Shown: in pieces, positions 52,955-63,905 of the stretch
How positions within the stretch are numbered: the first letter of the stretch is position 1
How the letters are laid out: each line of letters begins with the position of its first letter
Source of the DNA: Liopterus haemorrhoidalis
Lineage: Eukaryota > Arthropoda > Insecta > Coleoptera > Dytiscidae
NCBI GenBank assembly: GCA_963971575.1
Contig: OZ020624.1
Location: 10,564,625-10,628,624 of the forward strand
Direction: 5' to 3'
Length of the DNA stretch: 64,000 bases
The notes under the pieces: model-generated
Database searches by the model: none
What the model was told of the DNA's origin: nothing
What the model saw: the letters and a program-made list of their open reading frames with translations, nothing else
Made by a program: the position numbers and the translations under genes

Positions 52955-53640
52955 GGTCCCTAGGTTCGAGGATACTGTTATTTTTACTGCCGGATCAAAA
53001 TCTGGAACCAGGGTTGGGTGTGCGTTCGTTGTTTTGAACCCACGTCAACAGTTACAGTACCGTCTGCACTCTATAAAGAGTGTGTACACTGCTGAGCTGT
53101 ACGCTATTTTCAAGGCCCAGTGTTATATTTCGTCAGAGCAAAGTCGGTCAAGTGTTATCTTGACGGACTCGCTCAGTGCACTGAACAGTATCCAAGATCC
53201 AGATCCAGTGCGGCCTCTTGTACTAAAGATCCGGTTGCTACTCCACAATCTGAATGCTCAGAATGTGACGGTAGAGCTGTTTGGACTACCGGGACATGTT
53301 GCTATTAAAGGCAACGAAGCGGCTGATGAAGCTGCAAAAGCCGCCTCCCACAGACCTATGACTGATGTGAGTTTCATATTTTCATATGACGCAAAGAGTC
53401 ATCTAAAACATCTGGTTTTAGCCATGTGGCAGCATGAGTGGAGCAGCATACAGAACGTTAAATCGATATAGATTAAGGGAGATGTAAAACCATGGTGTTC
53501 TTCCTGCAGGCATCACACGCCTTCGTCTAGGCCACTGTTGGTGGACCCATGGACACCTCCTTCGAGGTGAATAGTATCCTATATGAGAAACGTGTAACAC
53601 AGAATTGCCTCTGCTACACATTTTAACTCAGTGTGTACAG
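52955..53640 (+). pseudogene. LINE RNase H domain fragment
   Basis: The frames contain VIFTAGSKSGTRVGCAFVV (first catalytic Asp position altered), SVYTAELYAIFKAQCY, VILTDSLSALNSI and PGHVAIKGNEAADEAAKAAS. These are the four RNase H blocks as found after reverse transcriptase in I/Jockey-type LINEs. The remaining 3' part shows WCSSCRHHTPSSR and a zinc-knuckle-like end with stops from 53469. Confidence 0.82.
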
Positions 53641-54051
53641 TTCGAGGATATCAGGGAGAGGTTAAGCTTGTGCTATGATCTGTCAGTTGTTTTAGTCGTT
53701 CCTTATTTTAATGTGTTCTATTAACAGGTTGTGATATTTGATGGTAACTGGGCCTTCTATAGCCTCTTACCATCACCCTAAGTCTGTTCAATTTTTCGAA
53801 CAGACTTTCTATCTTATTTATTTGTTGTGTCTGTGCAAGATTTCTCGGATTGTGTATGTGTAAGTTATATTCCATAAAACAGAGTAAGACACCTGGACAA
53901 TAAGCTGCATCAGCAAGACTAAGAAATACTATACATACTTGTTTTTTGTAAAATCTCATGATCTATCTTGTAACCACTGTACTAAGTACACGTATTTTTA
54001 TGTTAAATAATATTTTGTCTTTTTAAAAAGGCTTCTGTAAGTGTCCCAAAC
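53641..54051. other. Non-coding, probable LTR region of gypsy 2
   Basis: It ends in CATAAC immediately before the primer-binding site at 54053. An LTR is expected here, but with no second copy its start cannot be placed. Confidence 0.35.
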
Positions 54052-54599
54052 ATAACTGGCGCAGTGCGGTAGGATGCTCGAAATTAGTTCAATTGCAGAA
54101 TTATTTTTTCGTTAACGATTAACGAGTATCAAAAGAATAAAGAAATAAGTTAAGTGACACATGGACAGAAAATGAGACGGACAATTTCTAATATCGAAAT
54201 AAAGGGATACAAAAATCGCTCCTGGTTCACGTCTCAGATCCGCGAAGTGCCGTGAAAAGACAGAATAAAGAGCAGTGCAAGAAGATTGCAAGTCCTTGGA
54301 ACAACTCTAGCATCGAGAGAACCTATAGGCAAACCATAGAAATAGGAAGAGCTGGGAAGAGTTCCAAAAATCGGAACCACCCTATAAACAGTAGTTAAGA
54401 AAACACGGAATGAACATTTGGATATTAATGTAAGTTGTTTAACCTTAATTAACCTTTAAAACTAAAAACAATACGATAGCATCAAACTTAAATATAACCA
54501 GAATTTTTAAAATTTAAAAAGGAAATTAATAAATTAATGATAGACTGAGATAACGAATTATACAATGTAAGTGACAGAATTAACGACATACAACTAAAT

Positions 54600-54870
54600 A
54601 CTGAACAATGGCACACGATGACAGAACTAACTATCAATTCCTTAACTTATACATTGACTGTATTCCTTACTTTGACGGTAACCTCCATACTTTATCAGTT
54701 TTTGTCGATGATAGTGAAAATCTAATAAGGACGTAATCGAATGTATTCAGGATTCTAAAACAAACAAAATCATGGTATACGATACGAAAACGTTTCGGGA
54801 TCTGAAGGAAATTTTACGTATTTACGAACAATTTAAGAGTAAAGAAAAGAGTTCTACAAAATCTGACTGA
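54600..54870 (+). pseudogene. Gypsy 2 gag fragment
   Basis: YIDCIPYFDGNLHTLSVFVDDSENLI is the familiar first block of errantivirus/gypsy Gag. Broken helical sequence continues after stops near 54736. Confidence 0.6.
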
Positions 54871-55165
54871 TCTCCAAATTTACCAGCCAAAGCAAGAATG
54901 ACCAGAAGCAAAGAAGGCAGATGCCACAATTATTATTATTATTATTTTATGTCTTTAACATCACTACTTGATGAAGTTTCAATTAGTTCTAATAAACCAA
55001 AAAGCTTTGAAATACAAATACGCACCATATTGCTCGTCGTTGCTCTGACTCTTTAGCCAGAGAAAGAAAAAGTGCTCGAAGTGCCCTCTCAGAAACTCCA
55101 ATTTATGAAACCGCGAGAAGACTGTCTTCAACGGGAAATAATGAGGTAGAAAGACAGATCGAGGA

Positions 55166-56000
55166 GTGGAAGGAGCAAGATATAAGATCCACTTCATCGG
55201 ATACTGCAGCCCAAAAGTGCTCGTAAAGAAGAAGAACGGAGAAACAAGGATCTGTGTGGAATACAGAAAGCTGAACCAGACAGTTATCAAGGACAGATAC
55301 CCACTACCAATTATCGAAGGCCAAATAGATAAGTTACAAGGTGCTGTTGCATTTTCCACGCTAGATTTGAAGAATGGTTTCTTCCATGTGCCGGTAGATG
55401 AGGCAAGTATCCGATATACTTCTTTCGTTACACCTGGAGGTCAATATGAATTTTTAAAGACACCATTGGGTTACTGTAACTCGTCTTTGAGTTTTAAGAG
55501 GTATATTAACTATGTTTTTAAGTAATTAATAAGAAAGAGCATATTGCTCACATACGAAGAGCATGGACTAAGAATAAACTGGAAAAAGTGCAGTTTCCTG
55601 TGTAGGAAGAAAGAGTATTTAGGGTATGAAATTACCAAAGGCAAAGTTCGCCCAACCATGAATAAAATTAACGCTATTAAGTACTCTCCGAAACTGAGGA
55701 GTACAAAAGATGTACAGAGTTTCCTAGGTTTATCTGGATACTTTTCAGGCTACGCAACAATCGCAAAACCTTTAATCGGTTTGTTGAAAATAGGTAACAA
55801 TTTCAAATTTGGTGACCGAGAGCGAGACGCATTTAACACGTTAAAAAAGGCTTTATCTCGAAATCCTGTACTGAATATCTACAATAGAAATGATGTAACT
55901 GGGTTATATACAGACGCTAGCAAATATGGTCTCGGGGCTATATTGATGCAACAGTATAATTATAATAGAAGAACGCACCCGATCCATTATTAGTCGGAAA
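55166..56000 (+). pseudogene. Gypsy 2 reverse transcriptase and RNase H start
   Basis: SPKVLVKKKNGETRICVEYRKLN, KDRYPLPIIEGQIDKL, FSTLDLKNGFFHV and TSFVTPGGQYEFLKTPLGYCN give RT blocks up to motif B. A stop at 55523 and a deletion remove the YxDD motif. The frame then resumes with GLRINWKKCSFLCRKKEYLGYEI, SFLGLSGYFSGYATIAKPL and LYTDASKYGLGAILMQQ, the start of RNase H. The missing catalytic motif and the stops show a dead gene. Confidence 0.88.
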
Positions 56001-56159
56001 TCAAACGAAGCTGAGCAACTTTATACGAACTATAAGCTTGAAGTGTTAGCCATCATAGCGCTTAAGAAATTTAGATTTAACCTGTTGGGAATGAAATTTA
56101 AAATAATTACGGATTGCGCAGCCTTCCAAGTGACTATGAGTATCGGCCTGGCAGACGTA

Positions 56160-56880
56160 TGATACATGTCGACGCTCTTAGTCGTAACCCAATAGCAATG
56201 ACCGTCACGAGATTTTGGCCTAAATAAGGACTGCTCAAAAAGCTGATCCGTACCTGGCAACTATTGCTAAACTTATTTAGGAAGTTGGCTCGAATGAAGA
56301 CTACACGACAGAAAACGAGATTCTATACCAGGAGAAAGATGGGAAAAGATCGATAGTTTTACCAAAATATCACGCAAATGGATATGATAAGGAATATGCA
56401 TGTGGAAAATTGACATTTTTCTACAAAGAAATTTCTAGAATTAATTGAGAGATAGTTTAGGATCCAAGAGGTGTACAAAAATATAGAAAAGTATACAACG
56501 AATTGCATATCGTGCATAATGGCTGAAAGAAAGAAGGGTAAAAAGGAGGGCATGTTAAATCCCATTAATAAAGGTCGTCCATTGGAAACCTATCACGATG
56601 ACAACTTGGGTCCACTGCCAGCAACAAGAAAGATTACAAACATCTATTAGTCGTTGTAGATTGACTTACTAAGTTTGTGTGATTATATACTACAAAACCA
56701 CTACATCTGAAGAGATTATAAGTAAATTAGAGATACAAGCTGCGATATTTGGAAACCCCAAGAAAGTGATATCAGACAAAGACACTGCCTTTACCTCTGC
56801 TTTATTTCAAGAGTATTGCTACCAGCGCAATATTGAACTCGTAACCATAACAGCTGGCGTGCTAAGAAGCAACAGCCAGT
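56160..56880 (+). pseudogene. Gypsy 2 integrase remnants
   Basis: Frames carry HVDALSRNPI (RNase H/integrase linker) and NCISCIMAERKKGKKEGMLNPI (the CxxC of the zinc domain). They also carry LETYHDDNLGPLP (first catalytic Asp region) and TTTSEEIISKLEIQAAIFGNPKKVISDKDTAFTSALFQEYC with the second catalytic Asp. Stops are frequent. The third catalytic residue is lost where Penelope sequence begins. Confidence 0.8.
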
Positions 56881-56882
56881 TT

Positions 56883-57118
56883 ATTAACAAGTCAGCATAT
56901 TGCAGTTACAACAATAAGTTCTACTCACAACTTACAGGCCTTGCTCAGAGGGCAGACAGCTCCTCCATCATAGCCAGAGAAGTCATGAAAGATCTTCTTA
57001 ACAGCATGGGCTCTAATATGCAAATTTGACATTCCTGTTTTAAAGATATATGTAGATGACAACGTTCTAGCAGTTCCACGGGTAAATGTACAGGACGTTC
57101 TTGACAACTTCAATATTC
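56883..57118 (+). pseudogene. Penelope RT fragment 3
   Basis: YNNKFYSQLTGLAQRADSSSIIAREVMKDLL followed by DIPVLKIYVDDNVLAVP is the YVDD block of a Penelope reverse transcriptase. The first part lies in the same open frame as the gypsy integrase piece (56679-57029), an accidental chimera. Confidence 0.72.
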
Positions 57119-57120
57119 TG

Positions 57121-57300
57121 TAGTTCTGTATTTTTCTTCCTCTTACTCTTGTCGGTCGCTTTCTCTTTCCATATGTTCATCCATTTTAAATCCTCTTCCA
57201 CTTCTTCTTTCCATCGCTCCCTTGGCCTCCCTCTTCTCTTTTTCCCACCGAGAGTGCTGACTAGTAGTCTCTTTGGTAACCAGAGAAACTGAAAGCACAC
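57121..57300 (-). pseudogene. LINE (RTE-like) C-terminal fragment, minus strand
   Basis: Minus-strand LGGKKRRGRPRERWKEEVEEDLKWMNIWKEKATDK resembles the C-terminal domain also seen at 41745-42147. It is inserted between the Penelope fragment and the next LINE. Confidence 0.65.
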
Positions 57301-57492
57301 AATTCCTTCAAGCGAACCGGATCAGAAGATGACTATACAAAAATTTCTGAGCTAAGAAGCTTATGTCATAGATTCTTGAATAAAGACTATTGTCTGTATA
57401 TCTCAGGTATTGAATAAGACTTACCAAACAATATTAAGGCTTTCTGTTAATTTGTTAATGCCTCTAAAACTAGTTCCTCTATACCTAATCGT

Positions 57493-58700
57493 ATGAATTA
57501 CGAAAAGAGGTCTGTAACTGGTGGAGCAGATATATGCAAGTTATTCGCTCAATATTTTGGTTCAGTTTACTCTAAACCGTCTGGTAATATACCGTATTTT
57601 GAGCATAATTGGGGTTCACAATTATGCACCATCCAGATAACACGTGAGATTATATTAGATAAACTGTATGCGCTAAATCCACGGAAAGGTTGTGGTCCCG
57701 ATGGCATCCCCACTGTCTTTCTCCGAAATTGTCGTCACACTCTCACGGAACCGCTAGAAATTCTTTTCTCGTGGTCCTTGGACAGCGGAACATTCTCGAC
57801 ATTATGGAAACAAGCTATTATAAATCCGAACCATAAGTCGGGTTCCAAATCTTCGGTTCAAAACTATAGACCCATCTCTAAATTATCGGTTATTATTACG
57901 GTTTTAGAATCGATCGTAACTGATACTATAAGTTTAACTTATAGCAGTGTAATTGTACCAAAACAGCATGGATTCTTCAAAGGTAGATCGACAACGACCC
58001 ACTTAACAAATTACAAGGATTATATAATATCTGCGTTTGAAGAGGAACTTGACAAGTTCATGAGGTTTACACAGACTTCCAGAAGGCCTTCGACAGGGTT
58101 GATATCGAAATTCTCTTAGAAAAACTCAAGTCATATGGAATTTCTGGGAAGCTATTAACATGGCTTGAATTCTGATTTAGCGGATCGTGTCCTGTTTGTC
58201 TTCATAGATGGCTTCATCTCGGATGTTATCGAGGTTACCTCTGGAGTTCCGCAAGGATCCAATCAGACCAAAATTATTCTTGTTGTTCGTGAATGACATT
58301 GGAAAAAATCTTAAGTTTTGTTTTAATCTTCTCTTTGCAGACGACCTCAAAATCTTCCGTAAAAGAACGTCAGCAACCGACATAACACAATTAAAGAAGA
58401 CCTTAACACACTGGTTGAATGATGCGCCACAAACTGCCTTCATCTCAACCCAAAGAAGTGTAAAAGTATCGTTTTCTCACGGAAAAAAAATCCTGGGGTA
58501 GTGCAGTATCACTTAAGTGGAGTGAACATTGTGCAAGTTAATGAAATTACTGATACAGGTATGTTATTTAGTGTGCTCTATTTTGCGAAACATATTGGTA
58601 TTATAACCAATAAATCGCTGAAAATACTTGGTTTTGTTAAACGCAAGACTAATGCGTTTACTGATATTAATTCTATTTTTTATTTTGTACTTCTCTTTGG
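57493..58700 (+). pseudogene. LINE B2 ORF2 reverse transcriptase, broken
   Basis: GGADICKLFAQYFGSVYSKP, YALNPRKGCGPDGIPTVFLRN, NHKSGSKSSVQNYRPIS, IVPKQHGFFKGRST, then after frame changes VTSGVPQGS-like VEVTSGVPQG and LLFADDLKIFRKR. FADD is intact here, unlike in LINE B. Frames break near 58070, 58170 and 58440. The C-terminus resumes after the hAT at 59953 with KFCNYALFKLGIDYN. Confidence 0.82.
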
Positions 58701-59167
58701 TTAGGAGCCATTTGTAATATGCGTCAACTACCTGGAATCCTTTGCAAAAGTGCCAAATTGAACGTGTCGAGTATGTACAAAATAAATTTTGTAGTGGTGG
58801 AGAATTATCGATAGCACTATCGATAATTATCGATGTTTTTGACTATCGAAAACCATCGATTATTTTTTGAAACTATCGATAATTTCCGATAGTACTTTAA
58901 ACGATTTTATTTAACTTTTATTATTAAAACAGAATCACCTGGCGCTTGCGCACTTACAAAAAAAAGCTTCAACAGAACTTCTGAGAACTTCTTTTATTGA
59001 GCAACGAGTAGAAGAGAAAACAAAAAGTATCGCAGCAGATGTTATTATCTGAAAACGACAATATTTAGAAAGACGCAATGCAGCTGAGGACAGCGATTCC
59101 CTTTTGTTTTGGAAGGTAAGAAAAAAAAAATCAAAGTTTTTTTTACAAGTTTTGTTTCTTATAGGTT

Positions 59168-59353
59168 ATGGCTCAAGAACTAAATCTGATGGACAAACTC
59201 TGCCATAAATATCTCTGCATACCGGCGTCTGCAGTTGAATCCGAGAGAACTTTTAGCACCGCAGGCTATATAATAACTGACAGAAGATCACGCTTGAAAC
59301 CAAAAAATGTTAACAAATTAGTTTTTATAAACAAAAACTCTTGGCTATTGTAA
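59168..59353 (+). pseudogene. hAT transposase C-terminal (dimerisation) fragment
   Basis: SAVESERTFSTAGYIITDRRSRLKP and NKLVFINKNSWLL close the hAT family C-terminal domain. The upstream part (58985-59125) has helical remnants with an in-frame stop, and an intron may end at 59164. The rest of the catalytic domain is missing. Confidence 0.8.
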
Positions 59354-59442
59354 ATAAATAAAAGTATCTTAAATTTACAGAGAATTAATATAAATAAAAG
59401 TTTTTTTGTTTTAATTTAATTCATTTTTCAAATAATGGACGT

Positions 59443-59812
59443 GTTCAGCGTCCTAAACAGTTCAGTACGTTTACCTTCTGAACGTTATCGTTGACCGTCA
59501 ACGTTTACAAAAAATCTCAACGTAAAAATTTTACGTTTAGTTATGTTGACTTTTATACCTAACCTTTCAATTTTTAGCGGGAAGTTTATACAAGTTACAA
59601 AAAATGTGTTCCGGTGAAGAATATTTGGTGTATAATTATGAATTTATACCAGATGAAAAATTATCTATTAGAAATGGATCCATCTCTAAATATTTTTTAA
59701 GGTTATGTACCCAAACTGTGAAACATTCGTGTTGAAACTAACCGCTAACCATTCAGATATTCACCAAATTGTTTAATCAACGTACGTTTACGTTTAGGTG
59801 CTGAACGCGCCT
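59443..59812. mobile_element. Small terminal-inverted-repeat element inside the hAT
   Basis: GGACGTGTTCAGCGTCCTAAAC at the left is matched, inverted, by CGTTTAGGTGCTGAACGCGCCT at the right (about 18 of 22 positions). The inside encodes nothing clear; the frame at 59600 (MCSGEEYLVYNYEF-like) is short. It is probably a MITE; the superfamily is unknown. Confidence 0.55.
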
Positions 59813-60481
59813 AATATCTATGAAGAAGGGGAACTTGAAAAAAAAAATAGCTGACTATCGAATATTATCGATAATTATCGATAGTCAAGGCCTATACTAT
59901 CGGTAAATATCGATGGCGGCCACTATCGATGTTTCTCCACCACTAAAATTTTGTAATTACGCACTGTTCAAACTTGGTATAGACTACAACATTCTCACTT
60001 ATCCTGAAAAATGCTATATGCTGAGCATAGCCTCACTTACTTCTAGAAGGTGTTTAGCCAACATGTGTTTTCTATACAAAGTTATGAACAGTGTCATATT
60101 TGTACCAGATGTTTTATTTAAGTTTAATATCCTTGTACCTGCGTGAGAAACTCATTCCCAGTCGTTATTTTATTACAGAAGTCATGCGACTAATTATGGG
60201 TTTAATTCTTGCGTAGATACACTGTTTAGAATATATAATTCATTCAATAACAGCAATATCCTAGATCTGTTCAATATGTCTTTTAACGCATTTATTAACC
60301 AAATAAAATCCCTTATTTTTGCCTGAATTATTATGTATTTTTTACTATGTATTTTTTCTACTATGTATTTTTTTTACTATGTATTTTGTTATATTTTTTA
60401 TTTGCTATTTGGATTTTTATCTGTAAGAAAATTTCGTAAATAAATAAATAAATATCTCAAGTGCCACTTGTTCTGCAATTC

Positions 60482-60811
60482 TCAGTACATTACACCGTAA
60501 CTCGCCGTAACAATTCTCAGTAACCATACTTCGCTTCCATATGTCACTATTGGTCGAATAACTGTTTTATAAAGCCTTAACTTCAATCCTCTTGATATAC
60601 TTTTATTCCGTAGTAGTCCATTTAGTCCTTGTAAACATCGATTCCCTGCTAATAGTATTACTTGTATTTCTTCTTTTATTTCCGGTTTTCTCGTAATAAG
60701 ACTTCCCAAATAAGTAAATCTATCCACTTCCTTAAAATTAAATTTTTTTCCTTCGTTAGTTTGAATCGTTAAACTTCTACCCCTAACAAATCTTTGCTCA
60801 GTCCATGTCAA
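60482..60811 (-). pseudogene. LINE (RTE-like) reverse transcriptase fragment, minus strand
   Basis: Minus-strand KEVDRFTYLGSLITRKPEIKEEIQVILLAGNRCLQGLNGLLRNK, then LRLYKTVIRPIVTYGSEVWLL, is the thumb-proximal region of RTE-type LINE RT. It is open over its 109 codons but truncated at both ends. Confidence 0.8.
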
Positions 60812-61129
60812 TGTTCATGTCCGGTGTTATATGTTCGCTATCCTATTGTGACAATAATGTGTTTTGGTGCTCCGTAATAAAACTCGAAAATTCTGGCTAT
60901 TATGAGCTACTGAGCACAGATAAGTGGTAATAAGTATTTAGTTAAGTGAGTGGGATAAAAGTAATAGCTGGTAACAGTGAGAAAGGTTAATTAATTTAGC
61001 CAAGTTGATAAGAGTTATTGCTTCTGAGTTGGCATGCTCTTTTCGCAGCTTCCAGATTAGGCAACACACCATACAGTACTGTATTACTGAAGTATAACAC
61101 AAAATATTCCACGGAAACAACAGATGAAA

Positions 61130-61800
61130 GAAAAAGAAAGAGAGGCAGGTGAAATAGACGAAGGGTTCAAAAAAGCAAGAAGTTGCTAAGAACTCCTGTG
61201 AAAAAGGGTACCAAAAATGAAGATAAACTGGATAAGCTAATTAATATGATGCGAAACTTAACGGTAGAGATGCAGCAAGTAAGAAAGGAACGACAGGATT
61301 ATAGAAAAGAAATTGAAATGATAAAAAAGGGAATGAGGAAATCCTAATTGAAAATAAAACTATTAAAAAGTAAAACGCAGAATTAAAGGAAGAAATACAG
61401 AACCTGTGTAGGAGAAGGTACTGGGTTGAGAAAGAGAAAAAGGAGAAAAACGTTGTATTAACAAGTCTAGCATTTGATACTAAAGATAAGAGTATTTTAA
61501 AAGAAATAGTAGAAAACTTTATGAAGCAAAATCTGGCTGTTGATGTTAATATTAAAGTAGCACATGAACAAACCCCACGGTCGTGTTTGGTCGAATTGAG
61601 TACGAAAGCAGATAAAATTAAAGTTTTGCAGAAGAAAAGGAGATTAAGGGAATTGAAAGGTACAAAAGTTTACATCGATAATGACTATACAAAGGCTGAA
61701 AGAGAGATACAAATCAAAATTAGAAAAAGGGCACAAGAGGAAAGAGAGAAGGGTAAACGTGTTAAGATAGGCTAACAAAAATTGATGATAGAAGAGTTAT
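61130..61800 (+). pseudogene. LINE ORF1-like coiled-coil/RRM protein fragment
   Basis: Frames encode a long Lys/Glu coiled coil (61240-61440) and then VVLTSLAFDTKDKSILKEIVENFMKQNL, PRSCLVELSTKADKIKVLQKKRRL and GTKVYIDNDYTKAEREIQ, which resemble the RNA-binding module of LINE ORF1 proteins. The last 84 codons (61521-61775) are open; the first part has stops. Confidence 0.6.
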
Positions 61801-61889
61801 TACATATTTGGGGTAAAGGGAAAGGAAGATTGGAGTAGAAAGAGGAGAAAGGGGATGTAAAAAAGTATGTCAAGTAGAGTAAGGAAAAT

Positions 61890-62560
61890 ATCACATTCTT
61901 CTTTCTTACAAAAGAACTAAAAAAGCTAGCACGTCTCTTCAGACAGTGTGGATACCCTAAAAATCTTGTCCTTAGAGTGGTATTTAACAGCATGACTCAA
62001 ACATCCATAACCAGTCCTAGAGGTGAAGTACAGCCAAAAAGCAAGTATTTCTCAATACCTTACATCCAAGAAGTTACTCCTATCTTCAAAAATATATTCA
62101 GGGATCAAGATATCGCTGGTGACCTGGCAATACCTCCTATCTACAATTTTTAGCGAAAATAAGTTCTTGGTTTGCATTGTAACCCACGTATTAGTGCACA
62201 AGTTGTGACAATACTTCTTAAACAAGAAAAATATTTAAAGTCTTAACTTCATACAAAGCATTACCTTTTATCTTAAACTACGCAAAAACGGCTGATATAA
62301 AACAGTTCTTTACCTCTCCTTTAAATTTCTATTCAGATAGGAGGTATTGCCAGGTCACCCGCGATATAACACTTGCGGGAAAATCGTTACGGACGATTAG
62401 GCAACTCTTCTCACACCTATAAGATAAAAGACCAGCAAAAAAGAAACGAGATGTGGAATACAAAGTAGAATGCCAGTGTAACTTATCTTATATAAGTCAA
62501 ACATCTCAATTTTTAGGTCATCAAATTACACAGCATATTTCGGACGCCAAATGTAAACCA
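61890..62560 (+). pseudogene. Penelope fragment 4, split by a small TIR element
   Basis: FFLTKELKKLARLFRQCGYPKNLVLRVV and KSKYFSIPYIQEVTPIFKNIF precede the insertion. After it come SLRTIRQLFSHL, VEYKVECQCNLSYISQTSQFLGHQI and HISDAK, the RT-to-GIY-YIG linker and GIY-YIG motif (YIG altered to YIS). The reading is continuous across 62118-62359. Confidence 0.7.
62118..62359. mobile_element. 242-bp element with perfect 25-bp terminal inverted repeats
   Basis: GGTGACCTGGCAATACCTCC at 62118 is mirrored by GGAGGTATTGCCAGGTCACC ending at 62359, the arms matching for 25 bp. It interrupts the Penelope fragment. No clear duplication at the flanks was found and there is no coding content. Confidence 0.8.
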
Positions 62561-63268
62561 AACTACTGTACGCTCAGGGGGTCTATTCTGTAACTTCTCG
62601 ACAGTCACATGCACAGTATCGTTTATCAGTTACTTTGTGTTTGAAAGTGTCGAAAGTAAATGTGGCCATTTTGAAATTTTGACGTACTGTGACAGAATAA
62701 ACTTTGAGGTTATTAGACAGTATATACAATGCACATATAAATAGCACAGTATATACAGTCATATTAGTTAATATTGTCATGTCATAAATCTAGCCAGGTA
62801 TACCTACTAAAAGATAGGCATATTCTGACCTGATTTTATTCTGCCCCGTAACAGTTAATATAATTTGTTTAAAATAACACTAATAATAATTATTGTAGCA
62901 GCATTGTGTGCAAACTCTCCTTCCAGCAGGTATTATTCAAAAGGTTGGCCTGTTTCTCTTAATCCATGACGTCATGCTAATCCTTCATAGAAATTTGGAA
63001 TTTCCATCTAATCCCCTAAATAACATTTACTCAACGAATACATTGTTATGTTTGTGCTACTAATTAATAATTGTAATAATATCATGTAAAGTATTTATTA
63101 ATATGATTTTTATATTACATTCTAAACTACACAAACATTCTATATTTATTACTAGCAACCATAAACAACCATGGCTAACTATATTAATTCTAATATACAA
63201 CATCCCCTTTTACAAATAATTACATGGAGAATATCACATATATCTTTCTGGTTTATTAATAACTCTAC
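62561..63268. other. AT-rich DNA, possible MITE remnant
   Basis: GGGTCTATTCTGTAAC at 62579 and TTATTCTGCCCCGTAAC ending about 62852 face each other and may be degenerate ends of a small element, but the match is weak. No gene seen. Confidence 0.3.
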
Positions 63269-63720
63269 GGCAGCTTTCACACTAGAGCAACGCAATTCGA
63301 ACAACCGACCTAACCAACTAGTTGCATTCATCTGACTCGTAAGGATTTCTGATGCAACTAGTTGGACACGACTGGGCATGCCAGTCGCACGTGGACCAGT
63401 TTCATCAGTTTTACATTGAATTTATAATTTTATTTAAAATGAACGACGAAGCGTTTAGCGTGAAATTGGTACAAGAAGTGGAGAATTATCCGGTGTTGTA
63501 CAATTTTAAATTAAGTAGCTACAGTAAAATAGATATAGTCGATGTAGCTTGGGAAAAAGTAGGAAAGACGATGAATGACACGGGTAGGTGTACAATATTT
63601 TTATTTATAATCAAAACAATAAAATTGTTTATTATATGTGAAAAGTACAACGACAATAAAATTTACTTAACTAGGAATCGAGACAATACTTACGTTGCCA
63701 TGGCAAAGGATTGGTTGTAA
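63269..63720 (+). CDS. MADF-domain protein of a Harbinger-type element, first exon
   Basis: The ATG at 63440 gives MNDEAFSVKLVQEVENYPVLYNFK and DVAWEKVGKTMNDTG, the N-terminal two thirds of a MADF (Myb/SANT-like) domain. Such a DNA-binding protein accompanies the transposase in PIF/Harbinger elements and also occurs in host regulators. A GT donor (ACGG|GTAGGT) at about 63587 fits an intron within the domain. Upstream, GGCAGCTTTCACACTAGAGC (63269) looks like a Harbinger end, and an inverted pair CCAACTAGTTGCAT/ATGCAACTAGTTGG lies at 63315-63365. The downstream exons are not in the window. Confidence 0.6.
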
Positions 63721-63750
63721 CAAAATAATTCGCTAGATAAGTTCTATTTG

Positions 63751-63905
63751 CCGACCAGCGTAGCGTAGTGGTAACACATATGCTTTGCGTTGCGAAGGTC
63801 TCGGGTTCGAATCCCGTTCAGGCATGGAAATTTTCTCAAATAAAAAATTGTCCTGGCTAATTGCCACAGCAGCAAAGGCCATAAAATTAAAAAAAAAAAA
63901 AAAAA
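63751..63905 (+). mobile_element. tRNA-derived SINE with 12-bp target duplication
   Basis: The head contains TAGCGTAGTGG (box A) and GGGTTCGAATCCC (box B) of RNA polymerase III promoters, in tRNA-like spacing. An unrelated body and an A-tract (63888-63905) follow. The duplication AAGTTCTATTTG flanks it perfectly (63739-63750 and 63906-63917). Confidence 0.92.

Larger units (their letters stand above)
54053..56880 (+). mobile_element. Gypsy-like element 2 (LTR retrotransposon), degenerate
   Basis: TGGCGCAGTGCGGTAGGAT at 54057 resembles the tRNA-Ser primer-binding site of many insect gypsy elements. Gag-like (54600-54760), reverse transcriptase/RNase H (55166-56000) and integrase (56380-56880) pieces follow in order with many stops. 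The integrase reading passes directly into a Penelope fragment at about 56883. Confidence 0.8.
58792..59945. mobile_element. hAT element, internally deleted
   Basis: The terminal repeats TAGTGGTGGAGAA and TTCTCCACCACTA are flanked by the perfect 8-bp duplication AAATTTTG (58784-58791 and 59946-59953). Subterminal regions contain many TATCGATA words. A transposase remnant (59168-59353) includes MDKLCHKYLCIPASAVESERTFSTAGYI, the hAT dimerisation domain. It is a non-autonomous 1154-bp derivative. Confidence 0.93.
57303..60330 (+). mobile_element. LINE B family, second copy, interrupted by an hAT element
   Basis: It contains ORF2 pieces similar in order and wording to LINE B (for example GCGPDGIPTVFLRNC, NYRPISKLS, PKQHGFFKGRSTTTHL). 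The copy is split by the hAT insertion 58792-59945 and ends after LIFA at about 60325. An (AAAT)n tail lies at 60437-60452. Confidence 0.82.

Noticed and set aside
53708..53959. 83-codon minus-strand frame
   Set aside because: No domain or composition bias was recognised, and it lies in the probable LTR of gypsy 2, so it is likely chance.
62579..62852. MITE with GGGTCTATTCTG/TTCTGCCCC ends
   Set aside because: End similarity is weak and no target duplication was found, so it is noted only as a possible remnant.
63751..63822. Functional tRNA gene
   Set aside because: Box A and box B are present, but the sequence has an A-tail and a perfect 12-bp target duplication, so it is a SINE.
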